A stretch of DNA of 61,779 bases from an uncultured Erwinia sp. (GTDB lineage Bacteria > Pseudomonadota > Gammaproteobacteria > Enterobacterales > Enterobacteriaceae): NCBI GenBank assembly GCA_945290265.1, contig CALYQW010000020.1, forward strand, positions 1 to 61,779. The letters are read 5' to 3'. How positions within the stretch are numbered: the stretch's first letter is position 1; each line of letters begins with the position of its first letter. The notes under the pieces are model-generated. The model was not told the origin of the DNA. It saw nothing but the letters and a program-made list of their open reading frames with translations, and made no database searches. Of this stretch, positions 60,925-61,779 are shown one piece after another. The translations under genes and the position numbers were made by a program.

Positions 60925-61779
60925 CTACTGTAATATTACGTCCAGAGCGCGCAGATGTTGCGGTTGCCATGACAGCAGTACCTCACTGCCCGCCTGCCAG
61001 CGCTGATCCATTTTTCCCGCCGCCAGTTTCACCATAAAGTTCCCCTGCCCGGCGACCTCGGTCAGCATACGCACATGATCACCCAGATAGATAAACTGCT
61101 GGACCCGTGCTGTGGCCTGCTGATCGCCCGGCTGCGCCGCGTTGACGTTAATTCGTTCCGGCCGGATGCTGAGCTGGATCTTTTTACCCGGTGAGCTGGG
61201 GCGAACCCGTAGCGCGCTCAGTTCGCTGTTATCATCCAGACGCACGCGATAGTAATCCCCTTCGTGGCCGCAGCAGGTAGCCAGCAGGCTGTTATTTTCA
61301 CCGATAAAGCCGGCGACAAAGGCATTTTCCGGCTGTTCATACAGCTTCGCCGGGTGATCAAGCTGCTGGATCATGCCGTCATTAAATACTGCCACCCGAT
61401 CGGACATGGTCATCGCTTCACTCTGATCGTGAGTCACATAAACAATCGTCAGCCCCAGCAGATCGTGCAGCTGCTTGATTTCCATTTGCATATGCTCACG
61501 CAGCTGTTTATCCAGCGCCCCCAGCGGTTCATCCATCAGCACCAGCTTCGGCTCAAATACCAGCGCCCTGGCCAGCGCCACGCGCTGCTGCTGACCGCCG
61601 GACATTTGTGCCGGGTAGCGATCGGCCAGATCGGTCAGTTTGATCATATCGAGGATTTTACTGACCCGCTGTCTGATATCGCTCTTGCTCAGATGGCGGA
61701 TGCTCAGCGGAAACGCCAGGTTTTCCGCCACCGTCATATGCGGAAACAGGGCATAATTCTGAAAAACCATGCCGATATC
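60925..61779 (-). CDS. PotA-like ABC transporter ATP-binding protein (partial, N-terminus outside the window)
   Basis: About 285 residues are present; Walker A lies beyond the window edge. Visible motifs are the Q-loop VFQNYALFPHMTVAENL, signature MSGGQQQRVALARAL, Walker B LVLMDEPLGALD and the switch His in VYVTHDQSEAM. The C-terminal TOBE domain (about 195-281) places it in the spermidine/putrescine, iron(III) and 2-aminoethylphosphonate importer class. The ATG at 61770 is internal, not the start. Substrate cannot be settled without the neighbouring permease genes. Confidence 0.9.
   Translation of the reverse strand, partial: DIGMVFQNYALFPHMTVAENLAFPLSIRHLSKSDIRQRVSKILDMIKLTDLADRYPAQMSGGQQQRVALARALVFEPKLVLMDEPLGALDKQLREHMQMEIKQLHDLLGLTIVYVTHDQSEAMTMSDRVAVFNDGMIQQLDHPAKLYEQPENAFVAGFIGENNSLLATCCGHEGDYYRVRLDDNSELSALRVRPSSPGKKIQLSIRPERINVNAAQPGDQQATARVQQFIYLGDHVRMLTEVAGQGNFMVKLAAGKMDQRWQAGSEVLLSWQPQHLRALDVILQ

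Overview
This 61.8 kb window is chromosomal DNA of an enterobacterium, most likely a member of the Erwiniaceae (Erwinia/Pantoea). Most genes are E. coli-like in sequence and order, but the accessory content differs. The genus is inferred from protein similarity recalled from memory, not from a search.

Layout. Positions 1-82 hold the tail of a gene ending in a (Glu-Ala)n repeat. Next comes yojI-alkB-apbE on the minus strand, in the E. coli order but without ada. A strong sigma54-type promoter and a 55-codon ORF lie before ompC, with the antisense RNA gene micF beyond it. The Rcs envelope-stress phosphorelay (rcsD, rcsB, rcsC), gyrA, ubiG and the class Ia ribonucleotide reductase genes nrdA-nrdB-yfaE follow. 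A block found elsewhere in E. coli (exbD-exbB / metC-yghB-dkgA, lacking yqhCD) is inserted between yfaE and yfaY. Then come elaB and the Tat-exported glucan protein OpgD.

From about 29.4 to 36.6 kb lies an accessory, partly decaying region. It contains a LysR-type regulator gene and a divergent short-chain dehydrogenase gene, each with two inactivating lesions. An intact acetolactate decarboxylase gene follows, so the three look like remains of a bud (acetoin/butanediol) cluster. The region also holds a very small YadA-type trimeric autotransporter, degenerate fragments, a Nudix hydrolase and a probable metallopeptidase-effector/immunity-lipoprotein pair in which the effector is frameshifted.

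The complete 13-gene nuo operon (nuoA to nuoN, nuoC and nuoD fused) occupies 36.7-51.8 kb on the minus strand. It is preceded by lrhA, then alaA, yfbR, yfbV, and the acetate pathway genes ackA-pta. The window ends inside a PotA-like ABC ATPase gene.

The most unusual structure is a dispersed intergenic repeat, present in two full, one full-but-degraded and two partial copies. It folds into a series of hairpins. Paired positions change together between copies while stems are kept, which suggests selection or a mechanism acting on the folded form. Other items worth attention are the sigma54 promoter facing ompC, a terminator-like hairpin in the nuo leader, Fur-like sites before yojI and exbB, and paired NrdR plus DnaA boxes before nrdA.
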